From Camellia lanceoleosa (taxonomy: Eukaryota > Streptophyta > Magnoliopsida > Ericales > Theaceae): 64,000 bases of DNA. Position numbers and translations under genes: made by a program. Each line of letters opens with the position of its first letter. Position 1 is the first letter of the stretch. Under the pieces are notes generated by a model. That model had not been told where the DNA came from. It worked only from the letters and a program-made list of their open reading frames with translations, and ran no database searches. This document shows positions 1 to 10,899 of this stretch, piece after piece. The stretch is from NCBI GenBank assembly GCA_025200525.1, contig CM045762.1:129693679-129757678 (forward strand), given 5' to 3'.

Positions 1-1075
1 ACTATCTAAGAACTTCACACACTAAGTGTAGCCCCCTTCCCCACCCTCCATAATCAGCAAACAACCAGGCAGACATCAGGCTAAAACCAAACCAACTTAG
101 GCCTTTCACACACCAGATATACAACCAACTGCACACAAACCACTATTGATCTGAACCTTACTGCTCTGAACCTCTACAACCAGATATACAACCAGCTGCA
201 CACAAAACTCTACTGATATGAATCTTACTGCCATCTTATCTGACAGAGGTAGGACACTAAATCATAGACTGAATACTCCACCTTCAAGTGCTATTTGGAC
301 CACAAAGCTACCTACACCTTCACCTGATCACAAAGAACTTGTATATTAGGAATAGCATCCTTAAATAAGCATTGGTTCCTCAGCCTCCAAACTGACCATA
401 AAACTACAGAGGGAATAATCTTCCAAACTTTGAGTACCCAAGACTTGAGATTGTATCTGCCCCCATTCCACCACTGTAACAGACCTTCTATAGAACCTGG
501 AATAGCCCAAATCTGATCCCACCACTCTACCATGTGAGACCAACACTTCCATACCAAAGGACATATCAGTAGCACATGGTCAACAGTTTCTATCTCCGCT
601 TGGCAAAAAACGCACAAATTACTAGCACTCAAATGAAGAGCCCCAATTCTTTGAAGAAAGGATGAGGTTTTAACTCTGCCACACCAAGCCAACCAACAGA
701 AAAATTGCATCTTTGGAGTGGCCAAACTCACCCAGACCCCTGCTGGGGCTACCAAGTCATTCCCACCAGCTGCAACCTTCCATCTCTACACAGAGGCAAC
801 AGTGAACTGACTTGACTTCTCTGCTAACCAGGAGTAGGAGTCCTCAACCCCATCTCTGAGCCTAGGAGTTGAGAGAAGCATGCCTAACAGCCTCTGCAAC
901 TCCTCTTCTTCCCAAGCTAGGGGAGACCTTCTGAATTGAAGCTGCCACCTACCTGAGGCACCAATCTTTGCACTAAGCTGCTGCAAGGAATCCTCCTTTT
1001 CTGTGGATAAACTAAACAACCTATTAAATTCATCCTTCAGCCCTTTGCCACCTAACCAAGGGTCATACTAAAACT
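1..1075 (-). pseudogene. L1-type LINE fragment, 3' end of ORF2 (zf-RVT region)
   Basis: Reads on the minus strand. From about 1071 down to 786 it encodes WLGGKGLKDEFNRLFSLS and a tryptophan-rich stretch typical of the part of plant LINE ORF2 after the reverse transcriptase. From 755 to 312 it carries the zf-RVT signature: FFCWLAWCGRV, then CVFCQ, ETVDHVLLICP and VWKCWSH. The very end (about 320-270) still resembles the LINE terminus, VALWSK, behind a stop. The reverse transcriptase and endonuclease are absent. Stops interrupt it (a Trp codon near 1068 became TAG) and the frame changes between 786 and 755. It is a dead, 5'-truncated copy running off the left edge of the window. Confidence 0.8.
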
Positions 1076-2063
1076 TTATCCTCCTATTTTATTGATGAAT
1101 TAGAAGACAATTACATCAATTAAAAAAAAAAAGAAAAAGAGAAGGATAAATGCAAAAAATATCATACCGAACCAAATCAATATGTTATTCTGTGAAATGG
1201 TCTGCCTCATGAGACTTCCAAATCTATTGGATAAAGCCATTTTTAACGGTCAACTATTCCCAGGTACTCCAATAACCTGTCACTAATCCTACAAAGAAGT
1301 AGAAGACTTAATTTACTTTCTATTTGGCACCATAGCTTATATTTTAGTCTTTTTTATTATCGTAAACTTTATTATATATTTAAGTAAATTTTAGTAACTT
1401 TTTTGTGAGCATTATTAAATGTAAAAATTTAAAACAAAATTCGATACATAATGTTTTGATCAAATTTTTTTAAAATAAATGTGAAATGTCTGATATTTAG
1501 GGTTTGCTTTGGATCCTAGAAAAGTTAGAATCAACCATGAGGTAATGTAGTGGTGATAAAAAGAGAGCGGTGGCAGTGTAATGATGGTGATGGTAGTTAT
1601 GACAACGGTGACAATTGTTGTAGAGGTGAAGGATTGTACAAATTGTTGTAGTAGTGGTGGTAATAGGTGTCGACTGTGGTGGTAGTAGTGAAATAATAAT
1701 AATGGTTATAGTAATAATGACAATAGTGATGAAAGTGGTGGTTGTGGAAGGGTGATGGATGATGGTGGTGGTAATGTTAATAGCGGTGGCGGTGATGGTG
1801 GGTTTGTAAGGTTATATGGTGTATGTTGACACTTATGTATAAATATTTATAAATTTAGAATTAAATAAATATTTTATCACTTAAAATTTTCTTAATTTTT
1901 AGCTTATACTTCAAGAGTTACATATTTAAGTGATACCATTTGTAACTGTAACATAGACTTAATTAATTTTCACTTAATATATTTAGTTTTAAGTATTTAA
2001 ATAGGTCATAAAACTTGACCTTAGTCCCTTAAAAAAAAAATAAATAAAATAAAATAAAAAAAT

Positions 2064-2085
2064 ACACACACACACACACACACAC
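2064..2085. repeat. (CA)n microsatellite
   Basis: About eleven CA units directly after an A-rich run. The two other copies of the surrounding repeat have only an A run here, so the dinucleotide arose in this copy. Confidence 0.95.
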
Positions 2086-2140
2086 CACTTAAAACGTTAG
2101 TTCTGTAAATATTATTATCTTCATAAGCACATCACAAGAT

Positions 2141-2203
2141 CCGCTGTAGCTCAACTATCAACTCAACTTATGAGAATATTCCAGGTTCGAATCCTGGCAG
2201 CGG
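2141..2203 (+). other. tRNA-like fold in dispersed repeat (not a functional tRNA call)
   Basis: The ends CCGCTG and CAGCGG pair perfectly as an acceptor-like stem. Internally CCAGG-TTCGAAT-CCTGG is a perfect T-arm with a B-box-like core. GTAGCTCAACT resembles an A box. At 63 nt it is short, the D arm does not close, and the only anticodon-like hairpin, CTCA-ACTTA-TGAG, has a 5-nt loop. The best reading is a tRNA-derived head of a SINE or a tRNA pseudogene. The second copy at 18251-18312 keeps the pairing. Confidence 0.55.
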
Positions 2204-2757
2204 AAAATGCTTTTTGTTTTGATTACTGTTGCTGTACACATTTTACGATTTCCTTGTTATGTTCGATAACATTATAGCCACAACATTCATTTTATATTTT
2301 GGGAAAATTGTACTCCTAATCTCTAAAATTTAACTATTACATCAATTTGATATTTATAGTTTAGTTGTATTGATTTTATTTTTAATTTTTTAAGAAAGTT
2401 AGCAGCCAAGTACACATTTTGTGTGTGTGCAAGTCGAAAAAAAATAGAGCATTTATTTATAAATTCATCTGCATTTACTTATATTTCATTTGTCTAAATA
2501 GGTGTTTGGCATGTATGAAAAAAGTGTTTTTTTTTTTTTTTTTTTTTCCGTACATACACTTATTTGGGTCACATCAATCAACATATTCTCTTTACTTTTC
2601 TATTTACTTTCTCTACCTTTCTGCACATTTTTTTTAATTATAAAAAGTCAAAAAATATACTTATTTAGAATTTCCCAAACCACTCGTAAATTATTTTTCT
2701 ATGTTCCAATATGTCATATGGCTAACAAAGTTACCAAAATACCCTTAATAATAATAG

Positions 2758-3395
2758 TGTAACGCCCCCAAAATATAACCATAGATTCAACCGAAATACC
2801 AATAAATAACTACATGAATTAGAGTGTAGCGTTCTTTCATTTCATAATATTAATAGTACAAAAGAGTTTAGTATAAATAAATGCCCTATAAGCTTACACC
2901 TTTCCAAGGCTTGGCTTGGTTATAACAAAAGTAAGACTAGCTCATACAATTTAAGCCCTAGACTATACAAAAAGTGAAACAAAACAAAGAAGCTCTTGCT
3001 TCCAAAAGTCACTCCAATGCTATTGCCTTGGTGGGGGCATGTCATCAGTACTTGAAAATAGTTTTCCCCAAATAGGGTGAGTCACAGTCCAGTAGAAATA
3101 ATCTAACACAATATATGAGATTTAATGAAGATATAAGTGCAATGTGCATATACAATGCCAGGGATAAAACATTCACATTTTTATATAGTCATAGAATACC
3201 AAGTCCATATTTGATTTTATTTTCCTTCAATTCATCTCAATATATGAGCCAATCTCATTATTTTTTAATAACCCAAATGATATTACAACCCAATGGTTCT
3301 ACAATAAAGTTTCAACATCAGCAGAAAATCCATTGAATTTTCATTAGTAAAATATAGAATTGAGACCTTAGATATCTCAAGATCAAAAGAAATTA
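2758..3395 (-). repeat. Truncated Tekay-type LTR fragment
   Basis: Begins TGTAACGCCC, the terminal sequence of the minus-oriented LTRs in this window. It carries the block GGGTGAGTCACAGTCCAGTA (3073-3092), the reverse of the ACTGGGCTTTGGCTCACCC block shared by all these LTRs. It aligns by eye with the reverse complement of 32880-33170, so it is the same family as the LTR at 31893-34384. It is truncated near 3395, where a LINE tail starts. Confidence 0.7.
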
Positions 3396-3399
3396 GCAT

Positions 3400-3805
3400 G
3401 TTGCTCCCGGCATCCTATCTATGTACTAGAATGTTTAGATTCCCCGCTTTATGCAAAAAGAGTCACAATTGGTCCTGCTGCTGATATCCATATGCTTTAT
3501 GGTTGCTGGTGCTAGAATTTCTGGGGGCTATATTTTGATTAGTAGGTTATCTGGGGTTGTATCTTTTTTCTGTTGGTTGCCCACCAACTTGATGTGATGC
3601 TGCAGATAATTGGGCTTGTTCTATGGTGCCAACCTAGTTGGGATCATTTTGCTCACTATGATGCTAGTGCATCCATTTTCTTTATTGATGTACTTTGTTT
3701 CTCTTTTGCATCAATAAAATTCCTTTTTTGCTGATCAAAAAAAGAAAAAAGAAAAAAAGAAAAAAGAAAAAAGAAAAAAGACAACTCAAACCAAAAAAGA
3801 AGAAG
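3400..3805 (+). mobile_element. 5'-truncated LINE, 3' UTR and poly(A) only
   Basis: The sequence GTGCCAACCTAGTTGGGAT followed by TTTCTCTTTTGCATCAATAAA and an A-rich tail (3738-3810, with AAAAAAG units) is the typical 3' end of plant L1 elements. The same end is seen at 17380-17515. No coding part remains. The 5' junction is approximate. Confidence 0.65.
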
Positions 3806-3810
3806 AAGAA

Positions 3811-4056
3811 GATAGAACCAACCAACAAGGCCAAAATTTATTTTAAAAAATTAGACATGGAAACTCATGTCAATTGATTGAAATCAACAAGAATGCCAAC
3901 TTACGGGGATCATCACTAAAACATTTGATCAACAATACTTAACAACTAGATGCATAGGAGAAACTAACGGGCTGTTTCTATCTCACAAATGTATTCTGTT
4001 TTCCTTAATCACTTGTATAACCATTATCAGTAAATCAAATGTACCATCCATCTTAT

Positions 4057-4102
<46 letters not shown>

Positions 4103-4368
4103 GATAACTCCATTAAACCCTTAATATAAGTGATTTGAGCTGAAATGTTACACTTGAGACTTCTTATCTTATGTTAGTCTTTTAACTTATAATATTTGAT
4201 ATGATAAAGTGTATTTTTCTTCATGTTCAGGTTAATATCACTCTGTAGACAAAAAGGATCGCAAAAGACTCCAAATCAAAGAGTATAAAAAGGTTGGCCT
4301 CAACCTAGGCCGCTACAAATCCGTCAAATATAACTTTTGATTTTAATTTAAGAGTATTTATATGTTTT
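3811..4368. other. AT-rich spacer with a 40-nt poly(T) run
   Basis: No gene is seen. A run of about 40 T lies at 4060-4099 and could be the tail of a minus-strand retroposon, but no LINE body is recognisable next to it. Confidence 0.5.
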
Positions 4369-5546
4369 GTGTTGCTCAAATGGTAAAGATTTTTTTTAGA
4401 TCAAAGATCTTAGGTTCAAGTTCCATTCGCTTCATTATACAATTTTGTGTTTTAATAATTGTTATAGAAGTATGTTGAAAAAATCCAAAATATGAAATGT
4501 AGACATCATAAGAAGCCTTTACTTTATAATAGATGAGATGTAGACACCATGAGAAGCTTTCACTTTATAATAGTAGTAATGGAGTTGTGATGTTAAATAT
4601 AAGGGCAAATTTTATTTTATCCCTTGTGATTTGGGCTATGTGCATTACCCCTTGGTGTTTGGAAATGACAATAGAACCCTTACGTGATTTGTCAATCGAA
4701 ATGTACCGTTAAATATTCTGTTCAACATAACAGCAAGTGTGAAACACGTGGCAGACATAAAGAGTTATATACTCATTTTTAAAATTTAAGGGGATAAATT
4801 GCACATAGAATAAAGCACCTAGGGTTAAAGTGTACTTTGCTTTCTAAACAAATGACAAAAATGTGAGGGTATTTTAGTCTTTTTCTTTAAATTGTTAACC
4901 GAGTTAACAGTGCACTTCAGTCCATAAACCATAAGGGGATTATGTAGTCATTTCCAAATGTTAGAGGGATAAACTGTACATGACCTAAACCACAAGAGAT
5001 AAAGTGAAATTTGCCCTAAATATAATTTTGTGCTTTAAATAACTATTATAAGGGTATTTTGAAAAAAATAAAAAAAATATGAGATGTGGACACTTTGAGA
5101 AACTTTCACTTTATAATAGTATTAATTTAAATTTGTAAAAATATAAATTTTGATTTCGATTTAAAAACACACATATTGTGTGCGTCTCAAATGGTAAAGG
5201 TATTATAGGGTGTGTTATTAAATTTGTAAAATATAAATTTTAATTTTGATTAAAAAACACACGTATTGTGTGTTACTTAAGTAGTAAATGTCTTGTCTAC
5301 AAGATCGACGGTCTTGGTTGCGACGGCCAACCTTCTCTCAATAGAATTTTGTATTTTAAATAGTTGAGAAGGACAACACCATCTCTAAACTTCACTTTAT
5401 ATTTATCAAAGAACACAAATAGACAGATTGATAGAAGACTAGACAAAATTTTAGAGGTGCAAACATCATTTAGGTGACATTTGATAAAATTGAAAATTAA
5501 ATACATAATACTAAACTTTTAAAAATTTATTATTTTTAATTGTATT
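4369..5546 (+). repeat. Cluster of SINE-like, tRNA-related repeat units
   Basis: At least two recognisable heads, near 4372 and 5183, contain TCAAATGGTAAAG; the first is followed by GGTTCAAGTTCC, which resembles a B box. A more degenerate head lies at 5265. Bodies share TTTTGTGTTTTAATAATTG and CTTTCACTTTATAATAGTA. The units lie head to tail with a Mutator-type MITE inserted (4603-5016). No protein is encoded. The SINE label is an inference from the box-like motifs. Confidence 0.45.
4603..5016. mobile_element. MITE, Mutator-like (9-bp target duplication)
   Basis: The ends form imperfect inverted repeats of about 45 bp starting GGGCAAATTT. The element is flanked on both sides by TAAATATAA (4594-4602 and 5017-5025), a 9-bp target duplication typical of Mutator-like elements. 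It is 414 bp and has no coding capacity. Removing it joins the SINE-like repeat into one continuous unit, which confirms the insertion. Confidence 0.85.
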
Positions 5547-6115
5547 TGTAACGCCCTCAAAATAATATATAAAACCCATCACTTTAGACATGCATCGACA
5601 TAAGAGAAATCAACCATTTCTATTCATCAGAGTAGTTCTTACAACAGTATTACATGTTAACAACAAAAACAAATGCCCTACGGGCTTACAGCTTTCCAAG
5701 TCAACACTTGGTTACACAAAAGAAGAGTACTAACTCTATACAAAAGAAGCCCTTGGCTTGATATACATGTAATACAAACAAAACAAACAAAAAGAGTCTT
5801 CAACTCTCATCATCATCCAAGCTATGTCCTTGGAGGTGGCATGCTACCTGTACCTGAAAATAATGTCCCATATAGGGTGAGCCAACGCCCAGTAGAGATA
5901 TGCTAAACACAGTATGAGCAATAACTAAGACATTAGCAATTGACAAATGTTTAATTCCCATAAATCAATTCATATCTCATTTCCATTACATGACCACTAT
6001 GTCCATGTTTTCCATTTCTTATCAAATTCACAATTCACAACAACGGCTCAGAACCTAGCCAACAACTTACATGAGTCAGTGACTCATAGTAAACGTTTCC
6101 CACTTTACATTAGAT

Positions 6116-6270
6116 ATGCATACTAGCTATATCAACATCTCAACAGGTAAGCATACAAGCTGCATCCACACTTCAACAGATAAGCATATGAGCTATATCA
6201 ACACTTCCATAGATAAGCATATGAGCTGTATCAACACATTAACTGACAAGCATATGAGCTGTATTAACGG
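6116..6270. repeat. 33-bp minisatellite in LTR of element 1
   Basis: About five tandem units of 33 bp around AGCATATGAGCTGTATCAAC. The length is a multiple of three, so one frame stays open (units like DKHMSCINT). The same array is at 13757-13911 in the other LTR. It is a repeat and not evidence of a gene. Confidence 0.85.
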
Positions 6271-7209
6271 AGTCCATCCCCTATCTCCTCCCAAACAATA
6301 TCTGGTTTAGAGGTCCATCCCCTATCTTCCTCTAAACCGTGGAGTACATCCCCTATCTCCTCCCCCACACACAATGTATATACACATAGGTCATATACAT
6401 AATCAATCAATACATATAGTTAATGTATTCTTTCAACCGTCATACCTAATGACACATCCAATTGATTAGTTTTAATTTGCCTAATCATCATGCATTGTCT
6501 ATAACAATCAAAACTACCCTCCACCGGTAGCCCAAGCAATTATTTCTAAACAGATAATAAAAGCTCAAATAGATAAAATATTAATGTTTTCAAAAGTGAG
6601 CGATTAATAAGTCCAACTCCAGCATTTCACAATATAATGAGCCAATTTCATTATTTCCAACTCAATTCCACATAACAACAATTTTTCCGAATTAATTATA
6701 CCAATTAATTTATACAACAACTTAGGGTTTTCTACCCCTTTTTCCAATAACAACCCAGTGGTCGATAAATCAACAACCAACAACGATATCATTATTTTGA
6801 AACCCAAAATACACATTTTAGAATCAAAATAACAAAAAACTCCCTATCAACATTTTCAAACCCTAACTTCGCAAAATCAACCATTTAACAAAATGCCCAA
6901 AAATCTAGGTCAAAACCCATAGTAGTGAGTAGGAATCCCTACCTCAAAAGTTGACACCCATCGAAGAAGATGAAGAAAACGGAAATGCTCCAAATCCCGA
7001 GATTCTTAGATGAAAAGATAGCCCTCGACGATCAACAACTTTTTTGTAAAGGCCAAAGATTAGGGAAACACTCTAGCTAGATCAATCCTAAGAGAGAAGT
7101 TATGTTTTAGAGTGAGGTGCTCTCCAATGGCTTTTTCGGAAAAGTGATTGAGGGAAAGGAAATCAAAAAGTGATCCAAAAAGGTGAAACCCGTTGTGATA
7201 TACAAGTCG

Positions 7210-7495
7210 CCCCGCTCGAGCGTGGAAACCCCCACTGGAGCGTCACTCACAGACTCCCGTTCGAGCATCAAAACTCCCGCTCGAACGGCGGATACACACT
7301 TCTAGAACTTTTGCTGAACCAGGTCCTCGCTCGAGCACAAAACTCCCCGCTCGAGCGTCACACACAAACTCACGCTCGAACGTCAAAACGCCCGCTCGAG
7401 CGTCCAATACTGCAGAGGAAATACTGGGAGATGAAAAATCACGCTCGCGCATCAAAACACCCGCTCGAGCGTCAAAAGCTCCCCTCGAGCGTGAA
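7210..7495. repeat. CGCTCGAGCG palindrome array (3' LTR of element 1)
   Basis: Around ten copies of CGCTCGAGCG or one- to two-base variants, separated by short CAAAACTCCC-like spacers. In element orientation the array lies roughly 190-470 bp from the LTR start, in U3 where the promoter is expected. Its partner is at 14852-15165. Confidence 0.85.
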
Positions 7496-7682
7496 GGCAA
7501 AAATCTGGGCAACTACTTTTGGTTTCTAAGTTCAACCAACCTGTAACAAACCTGCCCAACACATCGTACAACTCAAAAATACAAAGTACGAAAGGATTCA
7601 AACAAGATATAAGCATCTACTAACATCCACGGAAACAAGTCCGGATCACTGTACACAAGGGGTCAAACCCGGGATCGCTATA

Positions 7683-7698
7683 ACCTCCCCCCATTAAA
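7683..7698 (-). promoter_or_regulatory. Polypurine tract of element 1
   Basis: On the minus strand TTTAATGGGGGGAGGT abuts the 3' LTR start. This is the standard position of the plus-strand primer in LTR retrotransposons. Confidence 0.85.
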
Positions 7699-8098
7699 GA
7701 ATTTCGTCCTCGAAATTAAACACAAGTTTTTCAAAAATAGGTTTTTCTCCATTTCCAACAATATTACAACATAATATTAAACATTCCGACCTATTACCGA
7801 TCAATCTTATCTCTTGTCAAGAGGCAATTCACATCATATATAATAACCTGCATTATTAACATGCATTCCTTTGAAATTCATCAATTTCAACTCATTTTCC
7901 ACAATTTCATAACACATGCAACATTAATATCATGCTTGCATTTCCACCATTTACTTAGCATACACAATGTTAAACCAACTTCCATTTCAAGGCAAGTTCT
8001 ACAACTTTTCAATAAACCAAAACATTTATAATGTTTTACATTTAAGACACACATAATGTTCTTAAAGTTCAATATTATTACAAAATTTCATTACATGA

Positions 8099-9400
8099 TT
8101 ACACATCAACAAACATGTCCGGATATTTCTCACGGACTTCCAACTCATGTTCCCAAGTGGCTTCCTCCACTCCGTGATGCTTCCACAAAACTTTTACCAA
8201 GGGAATGGTCTTGCCTCGCAAGACTTGATCCCGCCTATCCAAGACCCGAACCGGTCTCTCCTCGTACGAGGCATCCTCATCTACCTCCAAATCGGTCCAA
8301 TCCAACACATGGGACGGATCCGGCTCGTACTTCCGAAGCATACTAACATGAAATACGTCATGCACCCCGGACAACTGCGGTGGCAAAGCCAAACGATAAG
8401 CAACTTCCCCAATCCTCTCAAGGATCTCAAAGGGACCAATAAACCGAGGGGATAACTTCCCACTCTTCCCAAATCTCATCAAACCTCGCCTAGGTGGTAT
8501 TTTCAAGAAAACATGATCGCCTACCTCAAACGCCAAAGGCCTCCTCCTACGGTCGGCATAACTCTTTTGGCGACTCTGGGCTGTAACAAGTCTCCTACAG
8601 ATAAGCTCAACTTTCTCCGTCGTCTCACTAACCAACTCTCGACCCAACGAAGGTGCATCACCCACCTCGGTCCAACAAACTGGAGACCTACACGGTCGGC
8701 CATACAAGGCCTCAAACGGTGCCATACCGATACTAGACTGAAAACTGTTGTTGTAGGCAAACTCCACCAAGGGTAGGTGCCTCTCCCACGTCCCACTAAA
8801 ATCAAGGAGACAACCTCGAAACATATCCTCAAGGATCTAAATAGTACGCTCAGACTGCCCGTCAGTCTGAGGATGGTATGCCGTATTAAAGGTCAACTTA
8901 GTACCCAAGGCACTCTACAAACTCTGCCACAACCTGATAGTAAAACGAGGATCTCCATCTAAGACGATCGTCACTAGGACCCCGTGCAATTTCACTATGT
9001 CCCGGATATACAAATCGGCAAAGTGATCTACGAATCTTTTACGCACATAGGGATAAAGTGCGCCGACTTAGTCAATCGGTCTATAACCACCCAAATAGCA
9101 TCGCTACCCCGCTGAGTCCTCGGAAGACCTACAACGAAGTCTATAGTGACATGCTCCCACTTCCACTCGGCAATAGGCAAGGGTTGCAACAAACTCGCTG
9201 GCCTCTGGTGCTCGGCCTTCACTTGCTGACAAGTAAGGCACTTAGAAATGAAAACCGCCACATCTCTCTTCATTCCCCACCACCAGAACTGGCGACCCAA
9301 ATCCCGATACATCTTAGTGCCTCCCGGATGCACCGTAAGGCGTGAATGATGAAACTCTCAGAGTACTTCCTCTCGGCAAGACTCCGGCACAAACAAACGG
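8099..9400 (-). pseudogene. Element 1 integrase and chromodomain (pol C-terminus)
   Basis: Would insert the cDNA into chromatin. The HHCC-like zinc domain is visible (HPGGTKMYRDL, then CLTCQQVKAEHQRP). Catalytic residues are in TIDFVVGLP (D), VLDGDPRF (D) and GQSERTI (E). The GPF/GKLSPRFIGPF module and an intact C-terminal chromodomain (RGKTIPLVKVLWKHHG, then VEEATWEHE) end at a stop at 8099. Stops after MCVKDS (about 9025), after LWQSL (near 8917) and after SERTI (near 8838) break it. The 241-codon stretch 8099-8824 is open. The chromodomain type matches Tekay/Del. Confidence 0.9.
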
Positions 9401-9516
9401 TCTTGGTATCTCACACTCTAGTCGGGATACACCGTCAAACCTTTCTCAACCTTCCCACTGGAGATCTTCTCTCGGAGGGATTCTACCTCAAGGTCACCTC
9501 TCTGTGCCTCTAACAC

Positions 9517-10865
9517 TCAAGTCACAAGTGTAGGCTGTGCAACAATAGAAAGCAAGGCCGCAGCCTCAACAGATTCGCCCAAAAGCAAATCGAACTCGCC
9601 AAGTGCCCCCAACATCTCCCATTCCCTGATGCCTATACAAGCCACATCACTAATGGATTTTCTACTAAGTGCATCGGCCATAACATTGGCCTTTCTCGGG
9701 TGATAGTACAACTCAAAGTCAAAGTCATAGTCCTCAATGAACTCCATCCACCTTCTTTGCCTCAAATTCAAGTCTCTCTGTGTAAACAGGTACTTCAAAC
9801 TCTTGTGGTCCGAGAACACCTCGAACTTCTCACCATATAGGTAATGCCTCTAGATTTTCAAGGCAAAGATCACTGCTGCTAGCTCTAGGTCATGTGTAGG
9901 GTAATTCTTCTCGTGAATTTTCAACTGATGTGAGCCATAGGCAACCACTTTCCCCTCTTGCATCAACACACAACCCAAACCCTCTCTTGAGGCATCACAA
10001 TAAACCGCATAACCCAATCCTCTCTCCGAAATAATCAAGACCAGAGCGGTGATCAATCTAACTTTCAGCTCTTGAAACGACTTTTCACAAGTCTCACTCC
10101 ATACGAATTTGACTCCTTTCCGACTCAGTCTAGTCAACAGTGAAGCTAACCTGGAGAAATCCTTCACAAACTGACGGTAATACCCAGCTAATCCCAGAAA
10201 ACTGCGGATCTCAAACACACTCTTAGGCTGTGCCCAATCTTGCACTGCCTCTATCTTGGATGTATCAACAGACACCCCTTTCCCAGATACTACATGACTT
10301 AAGAACTTGACTTCTCCTAGCCAGAACTCACACTTCCCAAACTTGGTGTACAACCTATGGGCTCTAAGCAACTCAAGCACCACTCTCAAGTGTTCCTCGT
10401 GCTCCTCCTCTGAAGGTGAATAGATAAGAATGTTGTCCACGAAAACGACTACAAAACGATCTAAGAATTCCCGGAAGATCCGGTTTATCAAATCCATAAA
10501 GACTGCCGATGCATTGGTGAGCCCAAATGGCATCACCAAAAACTCATAATGGCCATACCACGTACGGAATGCCATCTTCGGAATAGCCTCCTCCCTGACC
10601 CTCAACTGGTGGTAACCCGATCTCAAGTCTATCTTAGAGAAACAATGGGAATCCTTCAACTGGTCAAACAGATCATCTATACGGGGCATAGGGTACTCAT
10701 TCTTGACCGTAGCCCGATTCAACTTCTGGTAGTCGATACAAAGTCTCAAGGCACCATCTTTCTTTTTAGCAAAGAGGGCCGGTGCTCCCCACGGCGAAAC
10801 ACTAGGGCGAACAAAGCCCTTATCCAACAACTCCTAGAGCTGAATCTTCAACTCACTCAACTCGG
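9517..10865 (-). pseudogene. Element 1 reverse transcriptase and RNase H
   Basis: Copies RNA into cDNA. Visible RT motifs include [39 protein letters not shown] and MPFGLTNA. The catalytic YVDD box reads FVDN, so its second aspartate is lost. RNase H has [24 protein letters not shown] and [14 protein letters not shown] replaces the Trp of the ..IWRHYLYG.. motif at 9847-9849. Another stop lies just before the RT start (about 10831). The 326-codon open stretch is 9850-10830. Inactive by both the active-site change and the stops. Confidence 0.92.
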
Positions 10866-10899
10866 CTGGGGCAAAACGGTAAGGTGCCACAGAAATCGA

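Larger units (their letters stand above)
1279..2757. repeat. GTG-rich dispersed repeat, copy 1
   Basis: Near-identical in order to 16423-18640 and, for its middle part, to 15385-16020. Order: an AT-rich lead ending TTGTGAGCATTATTAAATG, a degenerate purine-rich GTG/GGT tract (about 1550-1810), an AT-rich segment around TAAATAAAT, an A-rich and CA tract, a tRNA-like fold, then more AT-rich DNA. It has no coding potential. The short ORFs across the GTG tract are by-products of its composition. The copy is cut at 2758 by an LTR fragment. Its class is unknown; a non-autonomous element is possible. Confidence 0.7.
5547..7682 (-). repeat. 3' LTR of element 1
   Basis: In plus coordinates it starts TGTAACGCCC and ends GGATCGCTATA; the expected terminal CA has mutated to TA. 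Near-identical over its length to 13178-15351. It holds a 33-bp minisatellite (6116-6270), three GTCCATCCCCTATC-type repeats (6270-6365), and a CGCTCGAGCG-rich tract (7210-7495). Confidence 0.95.

Noticed and set aside
2141..2203. A functional tRNA gene
   Set aside because: At 63 nt it is too short, no D-arm closes, and the anticodon loop has 5 nt; only the acceptor-like and T-like stems are sound.
6116..6310. ORF with 11-residue repeats in the LTR of element 1
   Set aside because: A by-product of a 33-bp minisatellite; both LTR copies carry it and no signal or domain is visible.
7170..7529. ORFs across the CGCTCGAGCG array on both strands
   Set aside because: They are open because the repeats lack stop codons; the products are repeats of LERQ/ARAG-like words, not a gene.
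8056..8455. Plus-strand ORFs opposite the integrase of element 1
   Set aside because: Shadows of the minus-strand coding sequence, which has clear IN and chromodomain motifs.
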